Translations under genes and position numbers: made by a program
Assembly: GCF_011766325.1 (NCBI RefSeq)
Contig: NZ_BLLG01000002.1
Span: forward strand, 124,001 to 188,000
Length of the DNA: 64,000 nucleotides
DNA from: Streptomyces pacificus
GTDB taxonomy: Bacteria > Actinomycetota > Actinomycetes > Streptomycetales > Streptomycetaceae
Direction: 5' to 3'
Notes under the pieces: generated by a model
Database searches by the model: none
The model's input: the letters and a program-made list of their open reading frames with translations, nothing else
What the model was told of the DNA's origin: nothing
Shown here: one piece after another, positions 37,586-46,395 of the stretch
How positions within the stretch are numbered: the first letter of the stretch is position 1
How the letters are laid out: each line of letters starts with the position of its first letter

Positions 37586-38977
37586 TCAGGAGGCGATCCA
37601 GACGGTCGTGGTGTTGCAGAACTCCTTGATCCCGTGGTCGGACAGCTCACGCCCGTACCCGGACCGCTTCACCCCGCCGAAGGGCATCGCCGGATGGGAT
37701 GCGGTCATCCCGTTGAAGAAGATCCCGCCCGCCTCCATGTCCCGGACGAAGCGCTCCATATCGCCCGCCTCCCGGGTCCAGACGTTCGAACTCAGGCCGA
37801 AGGGTGAGTCGTTGGCGACCGCCACGGCCTCGTCGAGATCGGAGACGCGGTAGACGGTCGCGACGGGGCCGAAAGCCTCCTCATGGTGGATCCGCATCGC
37901 CGGGGTGACCTCCGTGAGGACCGTCGGCAGGTAGAACCAGCCGGCCGGGCGGCCCTGGGGGCGGCCCGCGCCGCACAGCACCCGCGCTCCGCGCCGTACG
38001 GCGTCGTCGACCAGCTCCTCCAGGTCGGCGCGGCCCTGCTCGGTGGCCAGCGGTCCGACATCGGTGGACTCGTCCATGGGGTCGCCCACGGCGAGCGCCT
38101 CCATCCGTGCGGTGAAGCGCTCGGTGAAGGCGTCGTGGACATCCTCGTGGACGATGAAGCGCTTGGCCGCGATGCACGACTGCCCGTTGTTCTGGACCCG
38201 GGCGGTGACCGCGACCCGTGCGGCCCGGTCCACGTCGGCGGACGGCATGACCACATACGGGTCGCTGCCGCCGAGTTCCAGAACGGTCTTCTTGATCGCG
38301 TCACCGGCGATCGACGCGACGGAGCGCCCGGCCGGCTCGCTGCCGGTCAGTGTCGCCGCGGCCACCCGCGGATCGCGCAGCACGCCCTCGATCGCCCCCG
38401 CGCCCACGAGCAATGTCTGGAAGCAGCCGGCGGGGAAGCCGGCCCGGTGGAAGAGGTCTCCCAAGTAGAGAGCGGTCTGCGGGACGTTCGACGCATGCTT
38501 GAGCAGTCCGGTGTTGCCGGCCATCAGCGCGGGTGCCGCGAACCGCACCACCTGCCAGAGCGGGAAGTTCCAGGGCATCACGGCGAGCACCACGCCCAGC
38601 GGGCGGTAGCGGACGGTGACGCCGGAGGCGCCGGAGTCCTTCACGTCGTGGTCCGACGGGTACTCGTCGGCGAGCAGTTCCTCGGCGTGGTCGGCGTACC
38701 AGCGCATCGCCTTGACGCACTTGGCCGCCTCGGCCCTGGCCGAGGCCAGCGGCTTGCCCATCTCGCTCGTCATGGTGCGCGCGATGTCCTCCCGGTCCTC
38801 CTCGAGCAGCGCAGCGGCCCGCTTCAGGAACCGGGAGCGCTCCGGGAAGGACGTCGTACGGTATGTGCGGAAGGTCGCGTGGGCCGCAGCCAGGCGGTTC
38901 TCGATCTCCTCAGGGCCGTTGGCCTCGAAGGTCCTGAGCGTTTCGCCGGTCGCGGGATTCACACTGGCGATGGCCAT
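37586..38977 (-). CDS. NAD(P)-dependent succinate-semialdehyde dehydrogenase-type enzyme
   Basis: 463-residue aldehyde dehydrogenase. MPWNFPLWQVVRFAAPAL binds the cofactor, LELGGSDPY holds the general base Glu234, and NNGQSCIAAKR holds the nucleophile Cys268. These motifs and the start MAIASVNPATGE match bacterial succinate-semialdehyde dehydrogenases of the GabD2/YneI branch, but the substrate is inferred from similarity only. ATG 38977 follows AAGGAGGA. It is a single gene, convergent with the TerC-family gene. Confidence 0.92.
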   Translation of the reverse strand: MAIASVNPATGETLRTFEANGPEEIENRLAAAHATFRTYRTTSFPERSRFLKRAAALLEEDREDIARTMTSEMGKPLASARAEAAKCVKAMRWYADHAEELLADEYPSDHDVKDSGASGVTVRYRPLGVVLAVMPWNFPLWQVVRFAAPALMAGNTGLLKHASNVPQTALYLGDLFHRAGFPAGCFQTLLVGAGAIEGVLRDPRVAAATLTGSEPAGRSVASIAGDAIKKTVLELGGSDPYVVMPSADVDRAARVAVTARVQNNGQSCIAAKRFIVHEDVHDAFTERFTARMEALAVGDPMDESTDVGPLATEQGRADLEELVDDAVRRGARVLCGAGRPQGRPAGWFYLPTVLTEVTPAMRIHHEEAFGPVATVYRVSDLDEAVAVANDSPFGLSSNVWTREAGDMERFVRDMEAGGIFFNGMTASHPAMPFGGVKRSGYGRELSDHGIKEFCNTTTVWIAS

Positions 38978-39201
38978 GGCGGGGTCCTCCTTCGGCCGCA
39001 CCTACGACCCTGCCGCGCCCGGAGCGGCGGCGCAACGCGACCGTCCCGGACCACCGCGCTCCCCCGCGGGGCCGCGTCCCGGACCCGCGCGCCGCATATC
39101 CCCGCCGTCCTGCGGCACTTCACCCGAACGGGCGGTGGGAGCCGCCTCGGCGTAGGCTCGGGAGCGGGCCACCCACCGGGCGCACCTCCCGGGAGGCGAT
39201 C

Positions 39202-39942
39202 GTGAGCGCACACCACCGGACCTGGACCCTGGCGCCGTCCGCGGCTCTTCTCTCGGTCGCACTCGCGGCCGGCGGCACCGCGTACGCGGACGACGACATC
39301 GAGACGCTCACGGCCCCGCAGATCGCTCAGAAGGCCCGCGAGGCCCTGCTCGACGCGGAGTCGGTACGCATCACCGGCAAGGGCGACCTGCGGGGGCCGG
39401 GCTCGCCGAACGAACTGGACCTCGCCCTCGACCGCTCGGGCAACTGCGCCGGGACCGTCGGCATCGGCGGCGAAGGCTCCTTGGAGATCATCAAGCGCGG
39501 TGAGACGGTGTGGCTGAAGCCGGACGCGGCGTTCTGGAAGAACCAGGTGCCCGGCGGCGGCGAAGCGCTCAGGGAGCTCGTCGGGGACCGCTATCTGCGC
39601 GGCACCACCGACATCGGACTGCTCAGAGGACTGGCCTGGGTCTGCGACCTGGGCACCTTCGTCGACCGGCTCGCCGGCGTCCCCCTCAGCGGTGTCCCCC
39701 TCACCAAGGGGGAGAAGACGGAGGTCGACGGCGTCGAGGCCATCCCGGTGACGGGCGGTCTGGGTGGCGGGGCGGTCACTCTGTACGTCGCCACCGAGGG
39801 CGAGCCCCATCCGGTGCGCCTGGTGGTGACGAGTACCGGCGCGGCGAAGGCGACCGTGGACTTCGTCGACTACGACAAGCCCGTCCCGACCGCGACTCCC
39901 CCGGCCGGGGACAGCGTCGACCTGAACACTCTCCTGGGCTAG
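39202..39942 (+). CDS. secreted protein of unknown function (LppX/LolA-like fold possible)
   Basis: 246 residues. A signal peptide covers residues 1-29 (WTLAPSAALLSVALAAGGTAYA, cut before DDD) with no lipobox Cys. The mature part is alternating-strand rich (SVRITGKGDL, LDLALDRSGNCAGTVGI, GETVWLKPDAAFW), a pattern seen in LppX/LprG-type lipid-carrier proteins of actinobacteria. That likeness is weak. GTG 39202 follows GGGAGGCG. A strong hairpin lies 66 bp after the stop, so it is monocistronic. Confidence 0.82.
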   Translation: MSAHHRTWTLAPSAALLSVALAAGGTAYADDDIETLTAPQIAQKAREALLDAESVRITGKGDLRGPGSPNELDLALDRSGNCAGTVGIGGEGSLEIIKRGETVWLKPDAAFWKNQVPGGGEALRELVGDRYLRGTTDIGLLRGLAWVCDLGTFVDRLAGVPLSGVPLTKGEKTEVDGVEAIPVTGGLGGGAVTLYVATEGEPHPVRLVVTSTGAAKATVDFVDYDKPVPTATPPAGDSVDLNTLLG

Positions 39943-40008
39943 ACACCTCCGCCCTCCTCCGCCGGGCACCGGCGCGCCGTCCGGACCGGCCGCTGCCGGG
40001 AGTGAACC

Positions 40009-40042
40009 GGCGGGGGACCCGGCCAGGGCCGGGTCCCCCGCC
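40009..40042 (+). terminator. hairpin terminator
   Basis: Perfect 16-bp stem (GGCGGGGGACCCGGCC with its complement at 40027-40042) with a very short AG loop, 66 bp after the stop of the secreted-protein gene. Confidence 0.8.
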
Positions 40043-40100
40043 TGCCGGCACCCCTTCGGTCCGATGGCGACGGCCATGAGCCCCCCGCAGACTCGGCAGC

Positions 40101-40571
40101 ATGTCGGGCAAGCGAAGCGCCGGGCTCCTGCTGTTCCGGGGCACCGCGGCGGATCTCGAGGTGCCGATCGGGCACATGGGAGGCCCCTGCCGGGCCGCCG
40201 GGGACGAGGGCGCGCGGTCGATTCCCCGGGGCGGGTACGGCCCGGAGGAGCAGCCTGAGGCGGCGGCGCGGGAGTCCGGGGAAGAGCTCGGGCCGCCCGC
40301 CCCGCAGGGCGAGCGCATCGCGCCCGGTGAGAGCCGCCAGGGGGGCGGCAAGACCGTCACCGTCCGGGCGTTCGAGGGCGACCTCGGTCCCCGTTCGGTG
40401 GTGCCCGGCACCTTCACGATGCAGTGGCCGCCGCGGTCCGGCGCACCGACGGAGTTCCCCGAGGTCGACCGGGCCGGCTGGGTCCCCCTGGAGCGCGCGG
40501 CCGAGCTGCTCGCCCCGGGCCAGCGGATCTTCCTGGAGCGGCTCGCCCACCACATACGCGGCGGCCGCTGA
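40101..40571 (+). CDS. Nudix-family protein with altered Nudix box spacing
   Basis: 156 residues. The overall sequence follows the small Nudix family (SAGLLLFRG, GHMGGP, SIPRGGYGP, REFPEVDRAGWVPLERAAELL-like end). The metal-binding core RESGEELG keeps the two key Glu. However the canonical G-x5-E-x7-REUXEEXGU is one residue short between the first Gly and the Arg, and aromatic residues common just before the box are replaced. Activity may be weakened. It precedes the chitosanase by 33 bp. The ribosome site is weak. Confidence 0.75.
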   Translation: MSGKRSAGLLLFRGTAADLEVPIGHMGGPCRAAGDEGARSIPRGGYGPEEQPEAAARESGEELGPPAPQGERIAPGESRQGGGKTVTVRAFEGDLGPRSVVPGTFTMQWPPRSGAPTEFPEVDRAGWVPLERAAELLAPGQRIFLERLAHHIRGGR

Positions 40572-40604
40572 CCGCGGCCGCACCCGAAACCGGAGGAAAG
40601 CCCC

Positions 40605-41285
40605 GTGTTCCGTTGCTCCAAGACCGCCGCCCTGTCCGGCGCGGCGCTCCTCGTCGCCGCCGCTCTGCCGGCCACCGCCACCGCCCGTCCCGCCCACGAG
40701 GGCTCCGTGAGCGCACGCGAACTCCTCGCCAAGGTCAGGAGTTGCACACGGATATCCGACGGGCTGTTCCGCTCCGACGCGGACCAGGAGGAGTCCATAC
40801 CCGTGTGCGGCACCAGTTCGGTGGTCCACTGGAAGGCGGACCTCGACATCGACTGCGACGGCCTGGGCAGTCCGGAGTGCAACCCTTACACCGACGAGTA
40901 CTGGCAGCCCGAGACCGCGTACTGGGACTCCGAGGGGTACCCGCTGGACTCCGCCGACCTGCCGTTCATCGTCGTACCGGCGATCAGTTCCGTCTGGGAC
41001 TACAACTACTCGCGCATCCGCGGCGGCACCGTCGCCGCGGTCATCTACCGCAACCGGGTCGTGTACGCGGTGGTCGGCGACGTCGGCCCGACCGACCTCA
41101 TCGGCGAGGCGTCGCACGCCACCGCCCGGGCGCTGGGCATAGACCCCGACCCCACCACCGGAGGCGTCAACTCCGGGGTGACGTACATCCTGTTCCGGGA
41201 CTCCAAGGTCACCCCCATCGAGTCGCACCGGGCCGCGGTGAGGCTCGGCGACAGGCTCGCGCGGAAGTTCGTCGGTCGCTCCTGA
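40605..41285 (+). CDS. secreted GH75 chitosanase-like protein
   Basis: 226 residues starting at GTG 40605 behind GGAGGAAAG. Signal peptide 1-28 (ALSGAALLVAAALPATATA). The mature protein has LDIDCDGLGS, PETAYWD, LPFIVVP and VGDVGPTDLIGEASHATARALG, the core of glycoside hydrolase family 75 endo-chitosanases, whose catalytic Asp is in DIDCDG and Glu in GEAS. It should hydrolyse chitosan outside the cell, matching soil life on fungal and arthropod walls. A PHP-domain gene follows after 17 bp. Confidence 0.88.
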   Translation: MFRCSKTAALSGAALLVAAALPATATARPAHEGSVSARELLAKVRSCTRISDGLFRSDADQEESIPVCGTSSVVHWKADLDIDCDGLGSPECNPYTDEYWQPETAYWDSEGYPLDSADLPFIVVPAISSVWDYNYSRIRGGTVAAVIYRNRVVYAVVGDVGPTDLIGEASHATARALGIDPDPTTGGVNSGVTYILFRDSKVTPIESHRAAVRLGDRLARKFVGRS

Positions 41286-41302
41286 CATACGGCGGGAGCA
41301 CC

Positions 41303-42563
41303 ATGGAAGGGACGGGACCGGCGGGGAAGGGCGGTGCGATGACGGCCGACGACAGGGCGCCTGGCGCCCGCCCGACCCCCGGGGCGGCGTCCGGGTCCCG
41401 CTCGCGCGGCGCCGGCCGGCGGCGCCCCGGGGCGGGCCCGGCCGCGGATCCGGCCAGGGGCCCGGTGACGGGCCGAGCTTCGGACCCGGAGACGGGCCCG
41501 AAGGCGGACCCGAAGGCAGACCCGGTGGAGGCGCTGGACCGGATCGCCTTCCTCCTGGAGCGGGCCGAGGCCCCGACGTACCGGGTGCGTGCCTTCCGTA
41601 CGGCCTCGGCGGTGGTCGCGGACCTGGGCGAGCGAGAGGTGGGCGAGCGGGCCGCGGGGGGGCTCCCTGGAGTCGGTGCGGGGTCTCGGGCCCAAGACCA
41701 CCCAGGTCGTCAGAGAAGCCCTGGCCGGTCGGATACCGGCGTATCTGCGGCGGCTGGAGGAGGAGGCGGGTGCGCAGGCCCAGGGGAACGTTCCCGGAGC
41801 CCGGCTGCGCGCGGCGCTCCGCGGGGACTGCCATCTGCACTCGGACTGGTCCGACGGCGGCAGCCCGATCGAGGCGATGGGGCGCGCGGCCGCCGCCGTC
41901 GGGCACGAATGGGCCGTGCTCACCGACCACTCCCCCAGGCTCACGGTCGCCCGCGGACTCAGCCCGGAGCGGCTGCGGGAGCAGGTGGACACGGTCGCCG
42001 CGCTCAACCGGACCTGGCGGCCGTTCCGGCTGCTGACGGGCATCGAGTGCGACATCCTGCCGGACGGTTCGCTCGACCAGGAGCCGGAACTGCTCGACCG
42101 GCTGGATGTGGTGGTGGCGTCCGTGCACTCCCTGCTCCGGATGGACGCTCGGCCGATGACCCGGCGGCTGGTCGCCGCGGTGACCGATCCGCTCGTCGAC
42201 GTCCTCGGGCACTGCACGGGACGGCTGCTGAAGGGACGGGGCGGAGGCCGCGGACGGCCGGAGTCGGAGTTCGACGCGGACGAGGTGTTCGCGGCCTGCG
42301 CCGCCTCCGGCACCGCGGTGGAGATCAACTGCCGTCCGGACCGGCTCGATCCGCCGCGTCCGCTGCTGCGGCGCGCGGTGGAGGCGGGGGTGCTCTTCGC
42401 GATCGACAGCGACGCCCACGCCCCGGGCCAGCTCGACTGGCAGATCAACGGCTGCGCCCGGGCCGAGGAGTGCGGGGTGCCCGAGTCGCGTGTGGTCAAC
42501 ACCCGCAGTGCGCGGGACGTGCTGCGCTGGGCTCGGACGGGGGACCTGCCGAACGCGGGCTGA
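41303..42563 (+). pseudogene. PHP-domain phosphoesterase (PolX-like) with a frameshift at a G7 run
   Basis: Two frames together make one family protein. The first, from ATG 41303, gives a Pro/Asp linker and then DPVEALDRIAFLLERAEAP and TYRVRAFRTA, a PolX-type helical start, and runs into nonsense after ~41655. The second resumes with SLESVRGLGPKTTQVV (helix-hairpin-helix) and the PHP domain: DCHLHSDWSDG, LTDHSPRL, GIECDI, HCTGR and DSDAHAP metal ligands. Removing one G from the seven at 41656-41662 restores a single frame of about 419 codons. It is either a true mutation or a sequencing error. The second part alone keeps all PHP metal ligands. Confidence 0.85.
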
Positions 42564-42777
42564 ACGGTGCGCACCGCGCACACGGCCGACCGCCTGCGGA
42601 CGCCCGCCCCGTACCGGGTGCACCGCCGGCGTCTTCGGCGCGGGGCGGGGCGCCATGAGGCGCGGCGGCCGTGGAACCGCTCCCCCGGCCGCGTGCCGCC
42701 CGGTCCGGGAAGTGCGACCTTGGAATGGGACGTCCCGGTGCGGCGGACATCCCCGTGTGAGAGAGGACGCGATCACC

Positions 42778-43164
42778 ATGGCCGTCATCGACAGGCACGA
42801 GGAAGTATCGGTGCAGCTGGTCGGCGCGCCCGAGGACGCCGACGCCGTCTTCGCCGCGCTGCTCGCGGCCTACCCCTGCGACCGGGCCGCCGGGGAACAC
42901 CCCCACCCGGAGGGCCGGGGCTACCACACCACCGTCTGGTCGGCGACCTACGACGTGGCGTCGCCGCCCGCAGCCGGCCCCGTGGCGGCGACGTCCCTGC
43001 ATGCTCCGGTGGGGGCGGAGCTTTCGGGCTCGTACGCGGCGGTGGACCGGCTGGCCCGGGCCATGACCGCGGGCTTCGCGGTCGAGGTGGAGCACGCGGT
43101 GTCGGGGGACGGTGAGCAGCAGTTGCGGCTGCGGCTCGAATCGCCGCGCGCCGGGGACGGCTGA
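42778..43164 (+). CDS. small acidic protein of unknown function
   Basis: 128 residues from ATG 42778, ten bases after GAGAGGA. Two alpha/beta-looking segments are separated by a Pro/Ala linker: VSVQLVGAPEDADAVFAALL, then RLARAMTAGFAVEVEHAV and QQLRLRLES. No signal peptide, membrane helix or known motif. Third-position GC supports coding. I do not recognise it. It is convergent with the P450 gene, and a 21-bp direct repeat lies between them. Confidence 0.7.
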   Translation: MAVIDRHEEVSVQLVGAPEDADAVFAALLAAYPCDRAAGEHPHPEGRGYHTTVWSATYDVASPPAAGPVAATSLHAPVGAELSGSYAAVDRLARAMTAGFAVEVEHAVSGDGEQQLRLRLESPRAGDG

Positions 43165-43186
43165 GCGGAACGCGGGAGCGGACACG

Positions 43187-43228
43187 GACGACCCGCGCGC
43201 CGGCCGGGACGACCCGCGCGCCGGCCGG
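43187..43228. repeat. 21-bp direct tandem repeat, 2 copies
   Basis: Two exact head-to-tail copies of a 21-bp unit beginning GACGACCCGCGCGCC lie between the convergent small-protein and P450 genes. Confidence 0.95.
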
Positions 43229-43246
43229 GACGGCTCTCGCAGACGC

Positions 43247-44608
43247 TCACGGACCCGTCGCGCCCGCGTCGCCCGCCGACCCGAGCCGGCGGTGGCCGTC
43301 CCCGGTGCCGGTGCCGGTCCCGGTCCCGGTGCCGGTCCCGTCCGTCCCCGGGATACAGAACGGCCGCGGGCCGGTGAAGCGGACGGGGAGGGCGGTGAGC
43401 CCCCTGCGCCACGGCGAAGGCACCCAGGCGAGCTGCGACGGCTCGACGGCCGGTTCCATGTCGGGCAGGTGGTGCCGGATGGCGTCCACCGCGGTACGGG
43501 TGATCAGCCGGGCCGGGTCCTGGGCCGGGCAGGTGTGCGGTCCCGCGCCGAACGCGAGGTGGGAGCGGTTGCCGGTCGCGGGACCGCCCGGGGGCAGCAC
43601 CGCGGGATCGGCGTTGGCGGCGGCGAGCCCCAGGATCAGCATGTCGCCTGCTCCGATGGACTGCCCGCCGAAGAGCAGATCGCGGTTGGCATAGCGGGCG
43701 GGGAGGTTCTGGGTCGGCGGGAAGCGCCACAGGACGAGGTCGAGTGCGTCGTCCGCGGTGAGGTGGCCGCTCGTCGGCGAGGAGCGGAACGCCGGTTCGC
43801 AGAGCAGCACGCACAGGGTCGTGGCGATCCAGTCGACGGTGCTCTGGTGGCCGACGACGAACATCACCAGCAGGTTGTGCAGCACCTCCTCCTCGGTGAG
43901 GCGCGCCGGGTGGTGCAGCAGGGCGGAGGTGATGTCGTCACCGGGGCGGTACCGCTTCTCCTCGATCAGGGCGAGGAGGATGGCGTTGATCCTCCGGCTC
44001 GCCCTGGCGGAGTCCGCGGTCGCGGCGCCCATCCGGCCGATCGCTTGGACGAGGCGCCTGCCGGGTCGTTCGTCCAGCCCGAGCAGTCGGTTGATGACCA
44101 GGAGCGGGAGCCTGCGCGCGTAGCGGGGCAGCAGGTCGGCCCCGCCGTGGCCGGCGAACGACGCGATCAGCTCCTCCGCCGCGGACCGCACCCGTCGTCG
44201 CAGTGCGTGTCCGTCGATCCGGGCGAGGGCGTCGGAGACGGCGGCCCTCATCCGGCGGTGCTGCTGGCCGTCGGCGAACAGCAGCGCCGGCCGCCAGCCG
44301 ACGTAGGGAAGGATCGGCGAGTCGGGCGGTACCCGGCCGTCGCGCAGCGTGTTCCAGCGGCGCGGGTCGTGGGAGAAGTCCTGCTCGTCGCCGGCGGCCC
44401 GCAGTAGCTCGCGATGGCCCAGGACGAGCCAGGCCTCGACGCCCGGCGCGACGGTGACGGGTGCCACCGGGCCGTAGGTCCCGCGGAGTTCCTCGTACAG
44501 CGCGGGCATGCTGCCGCCGTCGAGGTGCGGCCCGTACAGCGCGGTGGCGGCGGGGCGCCGGCCGCCGAAGCCGGGGGGCGGCGGTGAGTAGCCGTGCGGG
44601 GTGGCCAT
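43247..44608 (-). CDS. cytochrome P450, CYP157-like, lacking the ExxR arginine
   Basis: 453 residues. The heme loop is FGAGPHTCPAQ with Cys360. The I-helix motif VGHQST (252-257) stands in for AGxxT. In the K helix, where P450s carry ExxR, this protein has D290-L-V-L-W294 before RFPP. CYP157 enzymes of Streptomyces are known to lack ExxR (CYP157C1 has EQSLW) and to belong to conservons, so the family call is well supported. The C-terminus is a Gly-Thr repeat tail. ATG 44608 is the first start. It follows a CvnA-like gene by 48 bp and is probably in its operon (CvnE-like). Its substrate and redox partner are unknown. Confidence 0.9.
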   Translation of the reverse strand: MATPHGYSPPPPGFGGRRPAATALYGPHLDGGSMPALYEELRGTYGPVAPVTVAPGVEAWLVLGHRELLRAAGDEQDFSHDPRRWNTLRDGRVPPDSPILPYVGWRPALLFADGQQHRRMRAAVSDALARIDGHALRRRVRSAAEELIASFAGHGGADLLPRYARRLPLLVINRLLGLDERPGRRLVQAIGRMGAATADSARASRRINAILLALIEEKRYRPGDDITSALLHHPARLTEEEVLHNLLVMFVVGHQSTVDWIATTLCVLLCEPAFRSSPTSGHLTADDALDLVLWRFPPTQNLPARYANRDLLFGGQSIGAGDMLILGLAAANADPAVLPPGGPATGNRSHLAFGAGPHTCPAQDPARLITRTAVDAIRHHLPDMEPAVEPSQLAWVPSPWRRGLTALPVRFTGPRPFCIPGTDGTGTGTGTGTGTGDGHRRLGSAGDAGATGP

Positions 44609-44656
44609 GGGACTCCCTGATCGCGAGGGCTCCGTGGTGACCGGCGGATTCCGCGG

Positions 44657-46135
44657 TCACGGGGACTTCCGCGGTGGCGTGAACGGGACGTTGCCGAAGG
44701 GCGCACGGCCCCGCTGCGCCCCGGGCACCGCACCGGGGACCGACGCGTGAGACGTCTCGGGGGACAGGGGGCCGCCCGGGTCCTGAGGGGGCGCCGCGCC
44801 GCGGCTCTGCTCGGGACCCGGGACCTCGGCGCCGGGCTCCCCGCGCCCGCCGCGACGCCGGCCGGGTACCCCGGACGGGGGCGCGGGCCCCCCGGCGGAC
44901 GCCGGACCGCCGCCGGGGACCGCAGAACCCGGCACCGGATGGCCTGACGCGGGTTCCCGGCCGGGCGCCGGGTAGTCGGGCACCGGACCGGTTGCGGCCG
45001 TCCCCCGGACCACCGGGCCCCGGCCGTCCTGCCGGGGGTGCGGCTCCCCTTCCCCGGCAGCCGGCCGCGACGGCTCGTGCCCCGGTACCCGTGGACCGGC
45101 CGCCGGCTGGTGGCGGTGCGGAGCGGGACGGGACGGCGGATCGGTGAGCAACCGGTTCGGTACGAACGTCACGGCCCGGGTTCCGCCGTCCGCGGAGGCG
45201 GCCGCCAGCTCCACACTGAAGCCCAGTTCACGGCTCCACCGGCCGGCGCAGGCGAGCCCGAGGCGCGGCACCGCGCCGAGCCGGGCCAGATCGGGGTCGT
45301 CCCCCAGCCGGGCCACGGCCTGCGCCAGGACGTCGGGCGGCATGCCGAGTCCGGCGTCGTCGATCTCGACGACCGCCCCCGCAGCCACCTCCCGCACGGT
45401 GACCACGACCGTGGTGCCGGACGGCGAGAACACCGTGGCGTTGTCGAGCAGTTCGGCGATCGCGTGCACCAGCCCCTCGACGGCGGGCGGCGCGACATGC
45501 ACGCTCTGGCCGCCGCGCACATCGACACGGCCGAACTCCACGATGCGCGAGCGGGCACCGGTTACGCAGTCGTGGAGGGACACCGGCCCCTGCTCCCGCC
45601 GCACGGGCCAGGTCCCGCACAGCACGAGCAGGGTCTGGGCCCTGCGGTTCATCCGGGCGGCCGCGTGGCCGGCCCTGACGACCTCGGCCATCAGCCGGGG
45701 GTCGTCGAGGGAGTGTGCGACACGGTCCAGCGCCTCCTGCTGCACGGTCGCCATGGCGGACACGGTGCGGGCGACGGACTCGAGAGCGGACCGCACGGAG
45801 TCCCGTAGGGCACGCTCCCTGTGTACGGCCTCGTCGGAGCCGAGGGCGGTGACGACGGCGGCCAGGGACCTGGCGAAATCCGTGCCCGTCTCGGAGTCCG
45901 GACCGATCGGGCCCGGTACGCCGTCCAGCAGGCGCCCGGTGCGCGTGCGTTCGGCGATGGCCGGGGCCCGGACCGAGGCGAGGTGCGCGATCTCGGCCTC
46001 ACGCGCGGACGCGAGCCGTTCCGCCGCCGCCCGCGCCCGTTGTTCGGCCCCGAGGCTGCGGCGCAGCGACAACGCCCAGATAAGCATGGCCAGAGCGGCG
46101 GCCCCGCCGCCCCCGGCGATCAGCAGCCCGAGCAT
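44657..46135 (-). CDS. conservon sensor-ATPase CvnA-like protein
   Basis: 492 residues. One membrane helix at the N-terminus (MLGLLIAGGGGAAALAMLIW), a coiled coil (LGAEQRARAAAERLASAREAEI), a helical dimer region, then a GHKL ATPase: HAIAELLDNATVFSP (N box), EIDDAGLGMPPDV (G1) and GLACAGRWSREL. No His phosphorylation site is evident. Residues ~340-492 are a disordered Pro/Gly tail. This is the CvnA architecture of Streptomyces conservons, but cvnB, cvnC and cvnD are not adjacent. ATG 46135 is chosen as it begins the membrane helix. It lies upstream of the CYP157-like gene. Confidence 0.85.
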   Translation of the reverse strand: MLGLLIAGGGGAAALAMLIWALSLRRSLGAEQRARAAAERLASAREAEIAHLASVRAPAIAERTRTGRLLDGVPGPIGPDSETGTDFARSLAAVVTALGSDEAVHRERALRDSVRSALESVARTVSAMATVQQEALDRVAHSLDDPRLMAEVVRAGHAAARMNRRAQTLLVLCGTWPVRREQGPVSLHDCVTGARSRIVEFGRVDVRGGQSVHVAPPAVEGLVHAIAELLDNATVFSPSGTTVVVTVREVAAGAVVEIDDAGLGMPPDVLAQAVARLGDDPDLARLGAVPRLGLACAGRWSRELGFSVELAAASADGGTRAVTFVPNRLLTDPPSRPAPHRHQPAAGPRVPGHEPSRPAAGEGEPHPRQDGRGPVVRGTAATGPVPDYPAPGREPASGHPVPGSAVPGGGPASAGGPAPPSGVPGRRRGGRGEPGAEVPGPEQSRGAAPPQDPGGPLSPETSHASVPGAVPGAQRGRAPFGNVPFTPPRKSP

Positions 46136-46395
46136 GACACGACGCTTCCGGATAACGCGACCACGCCAGAACGAGTCCCTTCCAGATCGCCTACGGGGCT
46201 CCCCCGGCGATCGGGGGTATCCAGATCTTACGGTCAACCAGCCCATCTTCGAACGCCCGTTGTGCGGCTCGCGTCACTTTCCGCCAACGCGGCTGCGGGG
46301 GTGCGACGGCTTCCCGGGCGGTCTGTCGCGTAGGGTGAACCCGGCACCGCCCTGCCGCCGCGAGCGCGGAAGGGCCGGACGACAGGGGGCGGTTC

